Source: Rhizobium sp. Q54 (GTDB lineage Bacteria > Pseudomonadota > Alphaproteobacteria > Rhizobiales > Xanthobacteraceae). From it: DNA of 32,542 nucleotides. Under the pieces are notes generated by a model. That model was not told the DNA's origin. It worked only from the letters and a program-made list of their open reading frames with translations, and searched no databases. Of this stretch, positions 23,371-31,765 are shown one piece after another. The first letter of the stretch is position 1. Each line of letters starts with the position of its first letter. The DNA lies in assembly GCA_945907045.1 (NCBI GenBank), contig CAMDSH010000034.1, positions 1 through 32,542 on the forward strand. Reading direction: 5' to 3'. The position numbers and the translations under genes are program-made.

Positions 23371-24168
23371 CTAGGCCGCCATCGAATTCATGTGCGCCTG
23401 CATCGCGCGCTTGGTTGCCAGCAGCCGCTCGGAGATGAGCGTGTGCTGCTCATGGAAACGCTGCGCCGGCACCGGCACCGAGATTGCGACCGTGTTGCCG
23501 AGCGGGTCTTGCAGCGCGACGCCCGCCGCGCAGATGCCGAGCGTGTGCTCCTCGCGGTCGAAGGCGACGCCGGTCTTGCGCACGGATTTCAGATCCGAGA
23601 GCAGCGCATCGAGCTTGGTGAGCGTTTTCGGCGTGCGCGGCTTGTAGGTTTTGCCGATCAGCCGCTCTATGCCGGTATCGTCGAGGCTGCTCAGGTAAGC
23701 CTTGCCGTTCGCCGTGCAGTAGAGCGGAAATGTTTCGCCGACGCCCGACACGGTGCGCAGCCGCTGCGAACCGATCACCTGATCGATGAAAACGAGATGG
23801 TCCTTGCGCACGGTGGAGAGGTCCACCGTTTCGCGCAGTTCATCGGAGAGCCGCATGATGAAGGGCCGCGCCAGCGAGACGAAGTCGCTGCGCACGGAAG
23901 CCGCGAGCCGCAAAATGGCGGGGCCGAGCCGCACGCGCCCTATCGGCGAGGCGGCGATCAGCAGCCGCTCGGATTCCAGCGCGGCGACGATGCGTTGCAC
24001 GGTTGAGCGCGCGAGATTTACGCGCTGCGCGATTTGCCCAAGGCTGAGACCCGCGGATTCATCTTCCAGCGCGCGCAAAATGGTGGCCGCGCGGGCGATC
24101 ACCTGCACCTGACTTTTTTCGGCCTGGCCCTTGTCGGCCGTTTTGCCGCTTGCCGTACGCTGGTCCAT
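23371..24168 (-). CDS. IclR-family transcriptional regulator, head of the minus-strand operon
   Basis: The winged helix-turn-helix reads VQVIARAATILRALEDESAG, LGQIAQRVNLARSTVQRIVAAL and RVRLGPAILRL. The effector domain has LSTVRKDHLVFIDQV, LYCTANGKAYLS and GVAFDREEHTLGICAAGVAL. About 265 residues is normal for the family. I start at ATG 24168; a GTG three codons upstream (24177) is also possible. It is transcribed with the cyclase gene and away from the decarboxylase-like gene at 24324, and the shared 155-bp region holds a repeated candidate operator. It differs from the first IclR, so the two halves of the cluster may respond to different metabolites. Confidence 0.88.
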   Translation of the reverse strand: MDQRTASGKTADKGQAEKSQVQVIARAATILRALEDESAGLSLGQIAQRVNLARSTVQRIVAALESERLLIAASPIGRVRLGPAILRLAASVRSDFVSLARPFIMRLSDELRETVDLSTVRKDHLVFIDQVIGSQRLRTVSGVGETFPLYCTANGKAYLSSLDDTGIERLIGKTYKPRTPKTLTKLDALLSDLKSVRKTGVAFDREEHTLGICAAGVALQDPLGNTVAISVPVPAQRFHEQHTLISERLLATKRAMQAHMNSMAA

Positions 24169-24197
24169 CGCACTCACTTACAAAAACGCCGCGCCGC

Positions 24198-24231
24198 TCA
24201 ACTTGCATCATACGCTATCAACTTGCATCAT
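24198..24231. promoter_or_regulatory. candidate operator: two 14-bp direct repeats 20 bp apart
   Basis: TCAACTTGCATCAT occurs at 24198-24211 and again exactly at 24218-24231. The 20-bp period places both on nearly the same face of the helix, between the divergent IclR and amidohydrolase genes. IclR-type regulators such as PobR and PcaU are known to use sites built from short repeats. Which regulator binds here is an inference. Confidence 0.5.
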
Positions 24232-24323
24232 GGTACACGTTAGCCCGAGATACGGTACAGACAACAAAGAAAAAATTTGCGCGCAGGTTGCAGCGCAACA
24301 GGTGGGGGAGGCGAAGGCAGGGA

Positions 24324-25277
24324 ATGGCGAAGAAGATCGCGCTGGAAGAACATTTTTTATCGCCGGGCCTGGTGGACTACTGGAAGCCGACGATGACGGA
24401 GGTCGCTCCGGAGATTGTCGGCGGCCTGCTCAAGAAACTCACCGACTTCGGCGCGCTGCGGCTTGAAGGGATGGATCGCAACGGCATCGCGCGCGCGGTG
24501 CTGGCGGTTTCAGGCCCCGGCGTGCAGGTGGAGCGCGATACGGCGACGGCTATTGCCAAGGCAAAAGAATCGAACGATTTCCTCGCGGGAGAAATTCAGA
24601 AAGCCCCGGATCGTTATTCAGGCTTTGCGCATCTCGCCATGCAGGATGCGCGCGCGGCAGCTGACGAGCTTGAGCGCTGCGTGAAGCAACTGAAATTCTG
24701 CGGTGCGATGATCAACGGCCACACCAACGGAAAATATCTCGACGATCCGTCGTACGAGCCGTTCTGGGAGCGCGTGGATGCGCTCGGCGCAGCCATTTAT
24801 CTGCACCCGGTCGATCCGGTCGTGCCCAGTCCCGCGCTTGAGGGTTACAAGGCGCTGCGCCGCGCCACCTGGGAATGGGGTTTCGAGACCGGCTCACATG
24901 TGTTGCGGCTGGTGTTCGGCGGCACGTTCGACCGCCATCCGCGCGCCAGGCTCATTCTCGGTCACATGGGCGAGACGCTGCCCTATCTGCTCTGGCGCTT
25001 CGACAGCCGCGCGAAACTCTACGGCGTGAAGCTGAAAAAGCCGCCATCGCATTACATCAAGGACAATGTCTGGGTCACGGTCTCCGGCATGTTCTCGGCG
25101 GAACCGCTGATGTGTGCCATCGCCGCGCTCGGACCGGAGCGCGTGATGTTCTCGGCGGATTATCCGTTCGAGAACTCGGACGACGCGGCGCAATTCATGG
25201 ACAGCGTGCCGCTCGATGAGAAGCTGCGCGCGGACATCGCGTACAATAATGCTGCGAAGTTGCTGAAGCTTACTTGA
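24324..25277 (+). CDS. amidohydrolase of the gamma-resorcylate decarboxylase type
   Basis: The 317-residue TIM-barrel protein begins MAKKIALEEHF, giving the E8-x-H10 metal pair that marks the 2,6-dihydroxybenzoate (gamma-resorcylate) and 5-carboxyvanillate decarboxylase branch. Further conserved positions are H158 (YLHPVDP), H211 (LGHMGETLPYLLWRFD) and D276 (FSADYPFEN). These enzymes remove the carboxyl group of a phenolic acid without oxygen. I start at ATG 24324 after GAAGGCAGGGA; the frame is open upstream, but that part is promoter and operator DNA. The last 8 bases overlap the end of the convergent dehydrogenase gene. The exact phenolic acid is unknown. Confidence 0.85.
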   Translation: MAKKIALEEHFLSPGLVDYWKPTMTEVAPEIVGGLLKKLTDFGALRLEGMDRNGIARAVLAVSGPGVQVERDTATAIAKAKESNDFLAGEIQKAPDRYSGFAHLAMQDARAAADELERCVKQLKFCGAMINGHTNGKYLDDPSYEPFWERVDALGAAIYLHPVDPVVPSPALEGYKALRRATWEWGFETGSHVLRLVFGGTFDRHPRARLILGHMGETLPYLLWRFDSRAKLYGVKLKKPPSHYIKDNVWVTVSGMFSAEPLMCAIAALGPERVMFSADYPFENSDDAAQFMDSVPLDEKLRADIAYNNAAKLLKLT

Positions 25278-26220
25278 TCACCCGCACCGGCTTTTTATCC
25301 AGCCAGGCGCGGATGTCCTCGACGATGTCGGGGAAATATTTCGCGTAATTCTGCTGGCTGACGTAGCCGAGATGAGGCGTGATGACCGCGTTGTCGAGCT
25401 TGCGGTAGGGATGATCGAGGGGGAGCGGTTCGACATCGAACACGTCCAGCCCCGCGCCCGCGATCTGCTTGCCCTGCAACGCCGCGATCAGCGCCTTCTC
25501 CTCGATGATCGGGCCGCGCGCGGTGTTGACGATGTAGGCGCTCGATTTCATCAGGCCGAGTTCCTTCGCGCCGATCAGGCCGCGCGAGCGGTCGCTGAGC
25601 ACCAGATGAATCGTCACGAAGTCGGCGTTGCGGAACAAATCTTCCTTGCTCGCGTATTCGACGCCGGCTTCCTTGCACTTCTCCGGCGTGAGGTTCTGGC
25701 TCCAGGCGATCACCTTCATGCCGAATGCCTTGGCAACATTGGCGGCGCGCAGGCCGAGCTTGCCCAAGCCCACGATGCCGAGCGTCTTGCCTTCGAGGTC
25801 CATGCCGAGCGTGATCTGCCACGGCTCGCCCTTTTTCATGCGCGCGTTCTCGAAGCCGATGCGGCGCGTGAGCTCCAGCATCAGGCCGAACGCAATTCCC
25901 GTTGTCGGGTTGCCGAAACCGCCGGTGCCGCAGACGGTGACGCCGCGCTCGGTGCAGGCGGCGATATCGAATGAATTGTTCTTCGCGCCGGTGGTGATGA
26001 GCAGTTTCAAATCGGGGAGCGCCTCGATCACCTTGCGCGGGAACGGCGTGCGCTCGCGCATGCCGACGACGATCTCGAAGCCCTGCAGCGCCTTGATCGC
26101 TTCGGCCTGGCTGGCGAAGGGGGCGTTGAACACCTTGATATCGACGTCCTTGGAGACCGGCGACCAGTCCGCCATCTTCATGGCGACGTTCTGATAATCG
26201 TCGAGAATGGCCGCACGCAT
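25270..26220 (-). CDS. D-isomer-specific 2-hydroxyacid dehydrogenase
   Basis: The 316-residue protein fits the phosphoglycerate dehydrogenase/hydroxypyruvate reductase family. It has an N-terminal substrate domain with TTGAKNNSFDIAAC, an NAD-binding GLGKLGLRAANVAKAFGM near 150, the catalytic Arg in NTARGPII, Glu in DVFDVEPLP and His in TPHLGYVSQQNY. It should reduce a 2-keto acid or oxidise a D-2-hydroxy acid. It lies tail to tail with the decarboxylase-like gene and overlaps it by 8 bp (25270-25277), an arrangement that can favour antisense interference. It is probably part of the catabolic set, but it has its own promoter. Confidence 0.87.
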   Translation of the reverse strand: MRAAILDDYQNVAMKMADWSPVSKDVDIKVFNAPFASQAEAIKALQGFEIVVGMRERTPFPRKVIEALPDLKLLITTGAKNNSFDIAACTERGVTVCGTGGFGNPTTGIAFGLMLELTRRIGFENARMKKGEPWQITLGMDLEGKTLGIVGLGKLGLRAANVAKAFGMKVIAWSQNLTPEKCKEAGVEYASKEDLFRNADFVTIHLVLSDRSRGLIGAKELGLMKSSAYIVNTARGPIIEEKALIAALQGKQIAGAGLDVFDVEPLPLDHPYRKLDNAVITPHLGYVSQQNYAKYFPDIVEDIRAWLDKKPVRVIK

Positions 26221-26691
26221 CGCTCAACCCCCATAGACCGGATGATCCCGGCGGCGTTTGTCTCACCACAGCCGGTGCAAAACGACAAGATGGGGGAAGC
26301 CAGTACGGCCTTAAGCCGTGGGAGCGCGCCCGTGTTTGGCCCGCCATTTGGGGCCGGGGCCGCGCATATAGTGCAATTCGGGGCGGTAGGGGTCGGTGGC
26401 GCGGCGCCACAAGGCGGCAAAGGTCGAGCCAATACGCGCCAGCGGACGGGGCAGATGCACCCCTGTAATCGCCGAAATGGCCAGTCTGGCCGCCGTCATC
26501 GCAGACTCCCCAACGTAACGGGGCCATCATGGCGGACGGCAATTAAAAGACGGTCGCTTCGCGCCCCCGCGCGGCGGCAAATTCGCAAATAGCCTTTCCA
26601 GAGTTTTACTAACGGGCGCCGCTTGCCCTCGGAGGAACTCGCCGCTACATCAGCGCCGAACCCCCGGCACATCTTCCAGCACGAGAGAACA
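26221..26691. other. 470-bp region between the dehydrogenase and EttA genes
   Basis: The stretch separates two divergently transcribed genes and should hold both promoters. Apart from a possible 62-residue minus-strand gene (26311-26499) I see no strong open frame, tRNA or repeat. A frame from TTG 26623 continues into EttA, but that N-terminal extension is not part of the family. Confidence 0.5.
26311..26499 (-). CDS. possible small basic protein, 62 residues
   Basis: An ATG at 26499 follows GGGGAGTCTGCG, a fair ribosome-binding sequence. The frame encodes a short amphipathic start (LAISAITGVHLPRPLARIGS), then FAALWRRATDPYRPELHYMR and GPGPKWRAKHGRAPTA. The Arg-, Tyr- and Pro-rich composition looks protein-like, and it lies in an otherwise empty gap, but there is no recognised domain. 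It is read toward the D-2-hydroxyacid dehydrogenase gene and could be co-transcribed with it. The function is unknown. Confidence 0.45.
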   Translation of the reverse strand: MTAARLAISAITGVHLPRPLARIGSTFAALWRRATDPYRPELHYMRGPGPKWRAKHGRAPTA

Positions 26692-28347
26692 ATGAACGGT
26701 CGCCAATTCATCTATCACATGGAAGGTCTGACCAAGACCTATCCGGCCGGCAAGAAGGTGCTGGAGAACATCCATCTGTCGTTCTACCCGGACGCCAAGA
26801 TCGGCGTGCTCGGCGTCAACGGCTCCGGCAAGTCCACGCTGCTGCGCATCATGGCGGGCATCGACACCGAATTCACCGGCGAGGGCTGGGTCGCGGAAGG
26901 CGCGCGCGTCGGCTACCTCGAGCAGGAACCGCATCTCGACGAGAAGAAGACCGTGCGCGAGAACGTCATGGAAGGCGTCGCCGCCAAGAAGGCGCTGCTC
27001 GACCGCTACAACGAGATCGCCTCGAATTATTCCGATGAGACCGCCGACGAGATGGCGAAGCTGCAGGACAAGATCGACAGCCAGAATTTGTGGGATCTGG
27101 ACTCGCAGGTCGATCTGGCGATGGACGCGCTGCGCTGCCCGCCCGACGGAGCGGACGTCTCGAAACTCTCCGGCGGCGAGCGCCGCCGCGTCGCGCTCTG
27201 CCGACTGCTGCTCGACAAGCCGGAACTGCTGCTGCTGGACGAGCCGACCAACCATCTCGACGCCGAAAGCGTGAACTGGCTGGAAGGCCATTTGCGCGAA
27301 TATCCTGGCGCCATTTTGATCGTCACGCATGACCGCTACTTCCTCGACAACGTGACGGGCTGGATTCTCGAACTCGATCACGGCCGCGGCATTCCGTACG
27401 AGGGCAACTACACGTCCTGGCTGTCGCAGAAACAAAAGCGCATGCAGCAGGAAGGCCGCGAGGACGAAGCGCGCCGCCGCACGTTAGAGCGCGAGTCGGA
27501 ATGGATTTCCTCCTCTCCGAAAGCGCGGCAGGCGAAATCGAAAGCTCGCTACGAGCGCTACGAGGAATTGCTGAAAGTCGCCAACGCCAAGCAGAACACC
27601 GTGGCGCAGATCACCATTCCGGTCACCGAGCGGCTGGGCCAGAACGTCGTCGATTTCGAGAACCTGAAAAAAGGCTACGGCGACAATCTGCTGATCGACG
27701 GCCTCACCTTCAAGCTGCCGCCGGGCGGCATCGTCGGCGTCATCGGTCCGAACGGCGCGGGCAAGACGACTTTGTTCCGCATGATCACGAGCGCGGAAAA
27801 GCCCGACGCCGGCAGCATCAAGGTCGGCGAGTCGGTCAAGCTCGGTTATGTCGATCAGTCGCGCGACAGTCTCGACGGCAAGAAAAACGTCTGGGAGGAA
27901 ATCTCCGGCGGCAGCGACATCATCATGCTCGGCAAGAAGGAAGTGAACTCTCGCGCTTACTGCTCGTCGTTCAACTTCAAGGGCGCCGACCAGCAGAAAA
28001 AAGTCGGCACGCTTTCGGGCGGCGAGCGCAACCGCGTGCACCTCGCCAAGATGCTCAAATCCGGCGCAAACCTGCTGCTGCTCGACGAACCGACCAACGA
28101 TCTCGACGTCGATACGTTGCGCGCGCTGGAAGAGGCGCTGGAGGATTTCGCCGGCTGCGCCGTCATCATCAGCCATGACCGCTGGTTTCTCGACCGCATC
28201 GCCACGCACATCCTCGCTTTTGAAGGCGAGAGCCACGTCGAATGGTTCGAGGGAAATTTTCAGGACTACGAGAAAGACAAGATGCGGCGGCTGGGCACGG
28301 ACTCGATTATTCCGCACCGGATCAAATACAAGAAATTCTCGCGCTGA
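26692..28347 (+). CDS. ettA: energy-dependent translational throttle protein EttA (ABC-F ATPase)
   Basis: The protein has 551 residues, close to the 555 of E. coli EttA. Two ABC domains are joined by a charged linker: Walker [10 protein letters not shown] (41-49) and GPNGAGKTT (about 350), signatures LSGGERRR and LSGGERNR, and Walker [13 protein letters not shown] and [12 protein letters not shown]. The interdomain stretch with [12 protein letters not shown] and the C-terminus ending RIKYKKFSR are EttA-like. EttA sits in the ribosomal E site and gates the first elongation step according to ADP/ATP ratio. ATG 26692 follows CACGAGAGAACA. This is a housekeeping gene marking the end of the catabolic region. 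Confidence 0.95.
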   Translation: MNGRQFIYHMEGLTKTYPAGKKVLENIHLSFYPDAKIGVLGVNGSGKSTLLRIMAGIDTEFTGEGWVAEGARVGYLEQEPHLDEKKTVRENVMEGVAAKKALLDRYNEIASNYSDETADEMAKLQDKIDSQNLWDLDSQVDLAMDALRCPPDGADVSKLSGGERRRVALCRLLLDKPELLLLDEPTNHLDAESVNWLEGHLREYPGAILIVTHDRYFLDNVTGWILELDHGRGIPYEGNYTSWLSQKQKRMQQEGREDEARRRTLERESEWISSSPKARQAKSKARYERYEELLKVANAKQNTVAQITIPVTERLGQNVVDFENLKKGYGDNLLIDGLTFKLPPGGIVGVIGPNGAGKTTLFRMITSAEKPDAGSIKVGESVKLGYVDQSRDSLDGKKNVWEEISGGSDIIMLGKKEVNSRAYCSSFNFKGADQQKKVGTLSGGERNRVHLAKMLKSGANLLLLDEPTNDLDVDTLRALEEALEDFAGCAVIISHDRWFLDRIATHILAFEGESHVEWFEGNFQDYEKDKMRRLGTDSIIPHRIKYKKFSR

Positions 28348-28402
28348 CCTTGCCTGCCCCCCGTAGGCGCGACATGCTGGAGCGATACGGGGGCACGCAT
28401 CC

Positions 28403-29239
28403 ATGACAGCCGAAGCCAAGTTACCAGTCGTCGCGACCGCTCTGAAATCGTTTGACGACGGATTTCGCGCCATCGGCGCGATGCCGCTCGTCGCGGGCAT
28501 CGCTCTCGCCTGCCTGATGGCGATGTCGGTGGTCAGCTTCTTTGCCGTGATGAGCGTCCTGCCTCCCGTCGGGTCGCCGAGATTCTCCGCGGCGCTGCTC
28601 AGCCTGCCGGTGAAGACGATCATCGCGGTGCTCGGCATCGTGCAAAGCTTTCTGATTGCGCCGGCCGCCATCGCGGTGCACCGCTGGGTTCTGCTCAGGC
28701 AGGTGACGCACGGCTATCCCATCAATCCCTCGAACGAGCGTTATCTGCGCTTCGTCGGTTTCACGGCGCTGGTCGGCCTGCTCTGGAACGTGCCGTCGGT
28801 GGTGGATGCGGTGGTCGCGCTTGCTTTTGACAACGACGAAACGGCGAACCGGGTGATGGTCCTGATCGACATGGCCGCCTACATCGTCATCCTGATCGTG
28901 GTGCTGCGCCGGGTCGTCTTGTTTCCCGCCGTCGCTGTCGATGCGCCGCATGCCGATTGGCGTAGCGCGCGGCTCACCGTCGCGGGACATTCCTGGCGCG
29001 TCTTCTTCACGTTTCTCTGCGTCACCGTGCCGCTGGTTTTGCTCGTCGTGCCGCTGCATTACCTCAATCTGTGGGCGTCGATGATGAGCTGGACCGGCCA
29101 GATTATCTTCTGGCTCGGCAGCAGCATCGTGCAGCTGATTTTCCTCTATGTCTTCGCGGCCACGGCTTCGCTCATCTACCGCGCGCTCGACCCCGCGCTC
29201 GGGCAGCCTGCGGGCCCGGTGCCGACGATGCCGAGGTAG
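28403..29239 (+). CDS. six-helix integral membrane protein of unknown function
   Basis: The 278 residues have hydrophobic segments at about 29-52, 70-92, 117-139, 152-177, 199-219 and 233-256, with a short cytoplasmic-looking N-terminus and no signal peptide. A loop motif after helix 4, [14 protein letters not shown], followed by a segment ending in HSWRVFF, resembles a group of uncharacterised alphaproteobacterial membrane proteins that I know only as hypothetical. No transport or catalytic motif is visible. It begins 55 bp after EttA and could share its transcript. Confidence 0.75.
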   Translation: MTAEAKLPVVATALKSFDDGFRAIGAMPLVAGIALACLMAMSVVSFFAVMSVLPPVGSPRFSAALLSLPVKTIIAVLGIVQSFLIAPAAIAVHRWVLLRQVTHGYPINPSNERYLRFVGFTALVGLLWNVPSVVDAVVALAFDNDETANRVMVLIDMAAYIVILIVVLRRVVLFPAVAVDAPHADWRSARLTVAGHSWRVFFTFLCVTVPLVLLVVPLHYLNLWASMMSWTGQIIFWLGSSIVQLIFLYVFAATASLIYRALDPALGQPAGPVPTMPR

Positions 29240-29271
29240 GGCGAGAAAGCGAGTGCAATTGTATTTTGATT

Positions 29272-29300
29272 GTCATGGCCGGGCTTGTCCCGGCCATCCC
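29272..29300. repeat. dispersed stem-loop repeat, half copy 3
   Basis: The 23-nt stem-loop at 29275-29297 is identical to the first stem of copy 2 at 22050 and of copy 1 at 16118. The second stem is missing, with unrelated sequence from about 29305 on. It fills part of the gap between the membrane-protein and YqhA-type genes. Confidence 0.75.
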
Positions 29301-29400
29301 GTTTAGGCGGGCGTTCCCCGGAAGCGCTTCCCGCGGCTTTTCGTCCCCATTCCCCCGCCGCGAATCGCGTAGAACGAAGCTCAGCAAGCAGGGAAACCCC

Positions 29401-29991
29401 ATGTCGCTTACGCCCGAGACGCCGCTTCCCGCTCCCGGCACGCTGCGTCCGCTGCCGCAGCTCATCTTCTCCTCGCGCTGGCTGCAACTGCCGCTCTATC
29501 TCGGCCTGATCGTCGCGCAATGCGTTTACGTCGTGCTGTTCCTGAAAGAGCTGTGGCACCTCGTCCAGCACTCCTTCGATTTTTCCGAACAGCAGATCAT
29601 GCTGGTGGTGCTCGGCCTGATCGACGTGGTGATGATCTCCAACTTGCTGGTCATGGTGATCGTCGGCGGCTACGAGACCTTCGTTTCGCGGCTCGATCTG
29701 GAAGGCCATCCCGACCAGCCGGAGTGGCTGAGCCACGTCAACGCCAGCGTGCTCAAGATCAAGCTGGCGATGGCGATCATCGGCATCTCGTCGATCCATC
29801 TGCTGCGCACTTTCATCGAGGCGGGCAACCTCGGCACCTCGCGCACGAGCTACACCGAATCCGGCGTGATGTGGCAGGTGATCATCCATGCGCTGTTCAT
29901 TCTCTCGGCGATAGGAATAGCGCTGGTGGATCGCATGGGGCAGACGCCGGCTGGCAAGCACGCGGCGCACGCGCCATCGCCCACGCATTGA
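29401..29991 (+). CDS. YqhA/UPF0114 (TIGR00645) family membrane protein
   Basis: The 196-residue protein shows the family start [17 protein letters not shown], then [47 protein letters not shown] and [21 protein letters not shown], and ends after a fourth helix [15 protein letters not shown] and a short polar tail. Four transmembrane helices are expected in the inner membrane. The family has no firmly assigned function. ATG 29401 follows GCAGGGAAACCCC. It ends two bases before the start of the transglycosylase gene, so the two are probably co-transcribed. Confidence 0.85.
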   Translation: MSLTPETPLPAPGTLRPLPQLIFSSRWLQLPLYLGLIVAQCVYVVLFLKELWHLVQHSFDFSEQQIMLVVLGLIDVVMISNLLVMVIVGGYETFVSRLDLEGHPDQPEWLSHVNASVLKIKLAMAIIGISSIHLLRTFIEAGNLGTSRTSYTESGVMWQVIIHALFILSAIGIALVDRMGQTPAGKHAAHAPSPTH

Positions 29992-29993
29992 CC

Positions 29994-31205
29994 ATGCTGC
30001 GCCGTATGGCAGCGGTTGTGTTTCTGCTGGCGCAGTTTTCAATTCCGGCTTCCGCCGCCGATCCCGCCTTCGATAGATGGCTGCAGGCCGCCTGGCCCGA
30101 GGCGCAGGCGCTTGGCGTTTCGCGCGGCGTCTTCGACACGGCTGTCGCGGGACTGGAGCCGGATCTGACGCTGCCCGATCTGGTTATTCCCGGCCGCGTG
30201 GTGCGCGATCCCGGCCAGCCGGAATTCGTGCAGACGCCGGGCGAGTATCTGAAAGAAACGACGTTCGACCGCCTCGCGGTGCAGGGGCAAAAGTTCGCCA
30301 ACGATTATCGCGACACGCTCTCCCGCATCGAGCGGCAATTCGGCGTGCCGGGAAATATCCTGCTGGCGATCTGGGCGCGCGAGACGGCGTATGGCGGTTA
30401 CAAGCTGCCTCACGACGCCATCCGCGTGCTGGCGACGCAAGGTTACACCGGGCGGCGGAAGGATTTATTCCGCAAGGAATTTCTCGCTGCGCTAAAGATG
30501 TTGCAGGACGGCATCCCGCGCGAGCGCATGCGCTCGTCCTGGGGCGGCGCGATGGGGCAGACGCAATTTCTTCCCTCTGAATTTTATAAATACGCGGTCG
30601 ATTTCGACGGTGACGGACGCGCCGACATCTGGACATCGGTGGCCGATGCGCTCGCCTCCGCAGCGAAGCAACTCGCGGACAAAGGCTGGCAGCCGGGCGC
30701 GCGCTGGGCCTATGAGGTACGCGCGCCATCGAACGCCGATTGCAGCGTGGGCGTGCCGGAGATCGTCATGCCGGTGAGCGAATGGCTCAGGCGTGGTTTT
30801 GTGCCGGCTTACGGGCGTAACTTGAGCGCTGCCGAACTGGCCGAACCCGTCTCGCTATTGCAGCCGGAAGGAAGCTATGGCCCTGCGTTCCTGACGCCGA
30901 AGAATTATTACGTGCTCAAAGAATACAATTTCTCGGATCTATACGTGTTGTTCGTCGGCCACCTGAGCGACCGCATCGCCGGCGTTCAAAAATTTGAAAC
31001 GCCGTGGAGCAAAGCCGAGCAGCTTCGCACCGCGCAGGTGGAGCAGATGCAGCGCACGCTCGCCGCGCGCGGGCTTTATACCGACAAGGTCGACGGCAAG
31101 GCGGGGATGAAAACCCGCGCCGCGCTTGGCGCCTACCAGAAAGCGAACGGGTTGAAGGTGGATTGCTGGCCGACCGCGGAGGTGCTGCAGCACATGTCGC
31201 GCTGA
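29994..31205 (+). CDS. MltB-type lytic murein transglycosylase with C-terminal peptidoglycan-binding domain
   Basis: The 403-residue precursor has a signal peptide (hydrophobic core about 5-17, cleavage near PASA-AD). The SLT_2 catalytic domain spans about 25-325, with the catalytic E130 in IWARETAYGGYKLP, RKEFLAALKMLQDG, then SWGGAMGQTQFLPSEFY and the FDGDGRADIW motif. A PG_binding_1 domain follows at about 340-400 (TLAARGLYTDKVDGKAGMKT). These periplasmic enzymes cleave glycan strands to 1,6-anhydro products. There is no lipobox, so it is soluble, unlike E. coli MltB. It meets the small secreted protein gene tail to tail. Confidence 0.92.
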   Translation: MLRRMAAVVFLLAQFSIPASAADPAFDRWLQAAWPEAQALGVSRGVFDTAVAGLEPDLTLPDLVIPGRVVRDPGQPEFVQTPGEYLKETTFDRLAVQGQKFANDYRDTLSRIERQFGVPGNILLAIWARETAYGGYKLPHDAIRVLATQGYTGRRKDLFRKEFLAALKMLQDGIPRERMRSSWGGAMGQTQFLPSEFYKYAVDFDGDGRADIWTSVADALASAAKQLADKGWQPGARWAYEVRAPSNADCSVGVPEIVMPVSEWLRRGFVPAYGRNLSAAELAEPVSLLQPEGSYGPAFLTPKNYYVLKEYNFSDLYVLFVGHLSDRIAGVQKFETPWSKAEQLRTAQVEQMQRTLAARGLYTDKVDGKAGMKTRAALGAYQKANGLKVDCWPTAEVLQHMSR

Positions 31206-31258
31206 TCGCCCCGTATCAAACCGGCCGGGCGCTTTCGATCGATCGCGGATCGGGAATT

Positions 31259-31585
31259 TTAATCGCAAACCCGGACGCGGCGGGTGCGGTAGCCGTCACC
31301 ATCCCATACGCTTTGCCGCTCGATGTGACACACCGGCCCGTCGACGTAGTTTGCGGGCGGGACGCCGTAAGCGGGCGCCGGTTCGACATAGGCCGCAGGC
31401 GGCGGAGGCGCTGCTGCATAGGGCTGGTTGCTGTTGGCGATGGCTGAACCGATGATGGCGCCGGCCGCGATTCCGCCGATCACGCCCAGTCCGACGTCGC
31501 AACCCCGGCAGCGCGCCTGCGCCGGTTGCGCCAGCACAGCGGCGAGAAGCGATGCGGCGGCGCAAATAACGGCAACTTTTTTCAT
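31259..31585 (-). CDS. small secreted glycine-zipper protein with Cys-rich ends
   Basis: The 108-residue precursor starts at ATG 31585 after AAGGATCG; a longer frame upstream adds nothing sensible. The signal peptide is cleaved near AQPAQA. The mature protein begins RCRGCDVGLGVIGGIAAGAI, a glycine zipper able to insert in or associate with a membrane, then has a Pro/Ala/Tyr-rich middle and ends SVWDGDGYRTRRVRVCD. The paired Cys near the start and the C-terminal Cys pair could form disulfides. It is paralogous to 31766-32080 and to the remnant at 32315. Function unknown, envelope location inferred. Confidence 0.75.
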   Translation of the reverse strand: MKKVAVICAAASLLAAVLAQPAQARCRGCDVGLGVIGGIAAGAIIGSAIANSNQPYAAAPPPPAAYVEPAPAYGVPPANYVDGPVCHIERQSVWDGDGYRTRRVRVCD

Positions 31586-31679
31586 GACACGGCGATCCTT
31601 GTAATGACTGTTGCCGCCGATCATGCGCCGCGCGCATTAAACATTCGATAAGCGCGGACATCGTGCGAGAGGCCGCGCC

Positions 31680-31719
31680 AAAAAAGAGAACGCCCGGCTG
31701 GTGTGAAACCAACCGGGCG
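31680..31719 (-). terminator. intrinsic terminator of the small secreted protein gene at 31766
   Basis: An 11-bp stem with one mismatch (CGCCCGGCTGG at 31691-31701 against CCAACCGGGCG at 31709-31719, loop TGTGAAA) is followed on the minus strand by TTCTCTTTTTT. It lies 47 bp past the stop codon of the minus-strand gene, so position, stem and T-run all agree. Confidence 0.8.
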
Positions 31720-31765
31720 GAGCTCTAGCCTGGTGCCAGCGCCGTTTTAGGCGTGGCGGTTTGGC

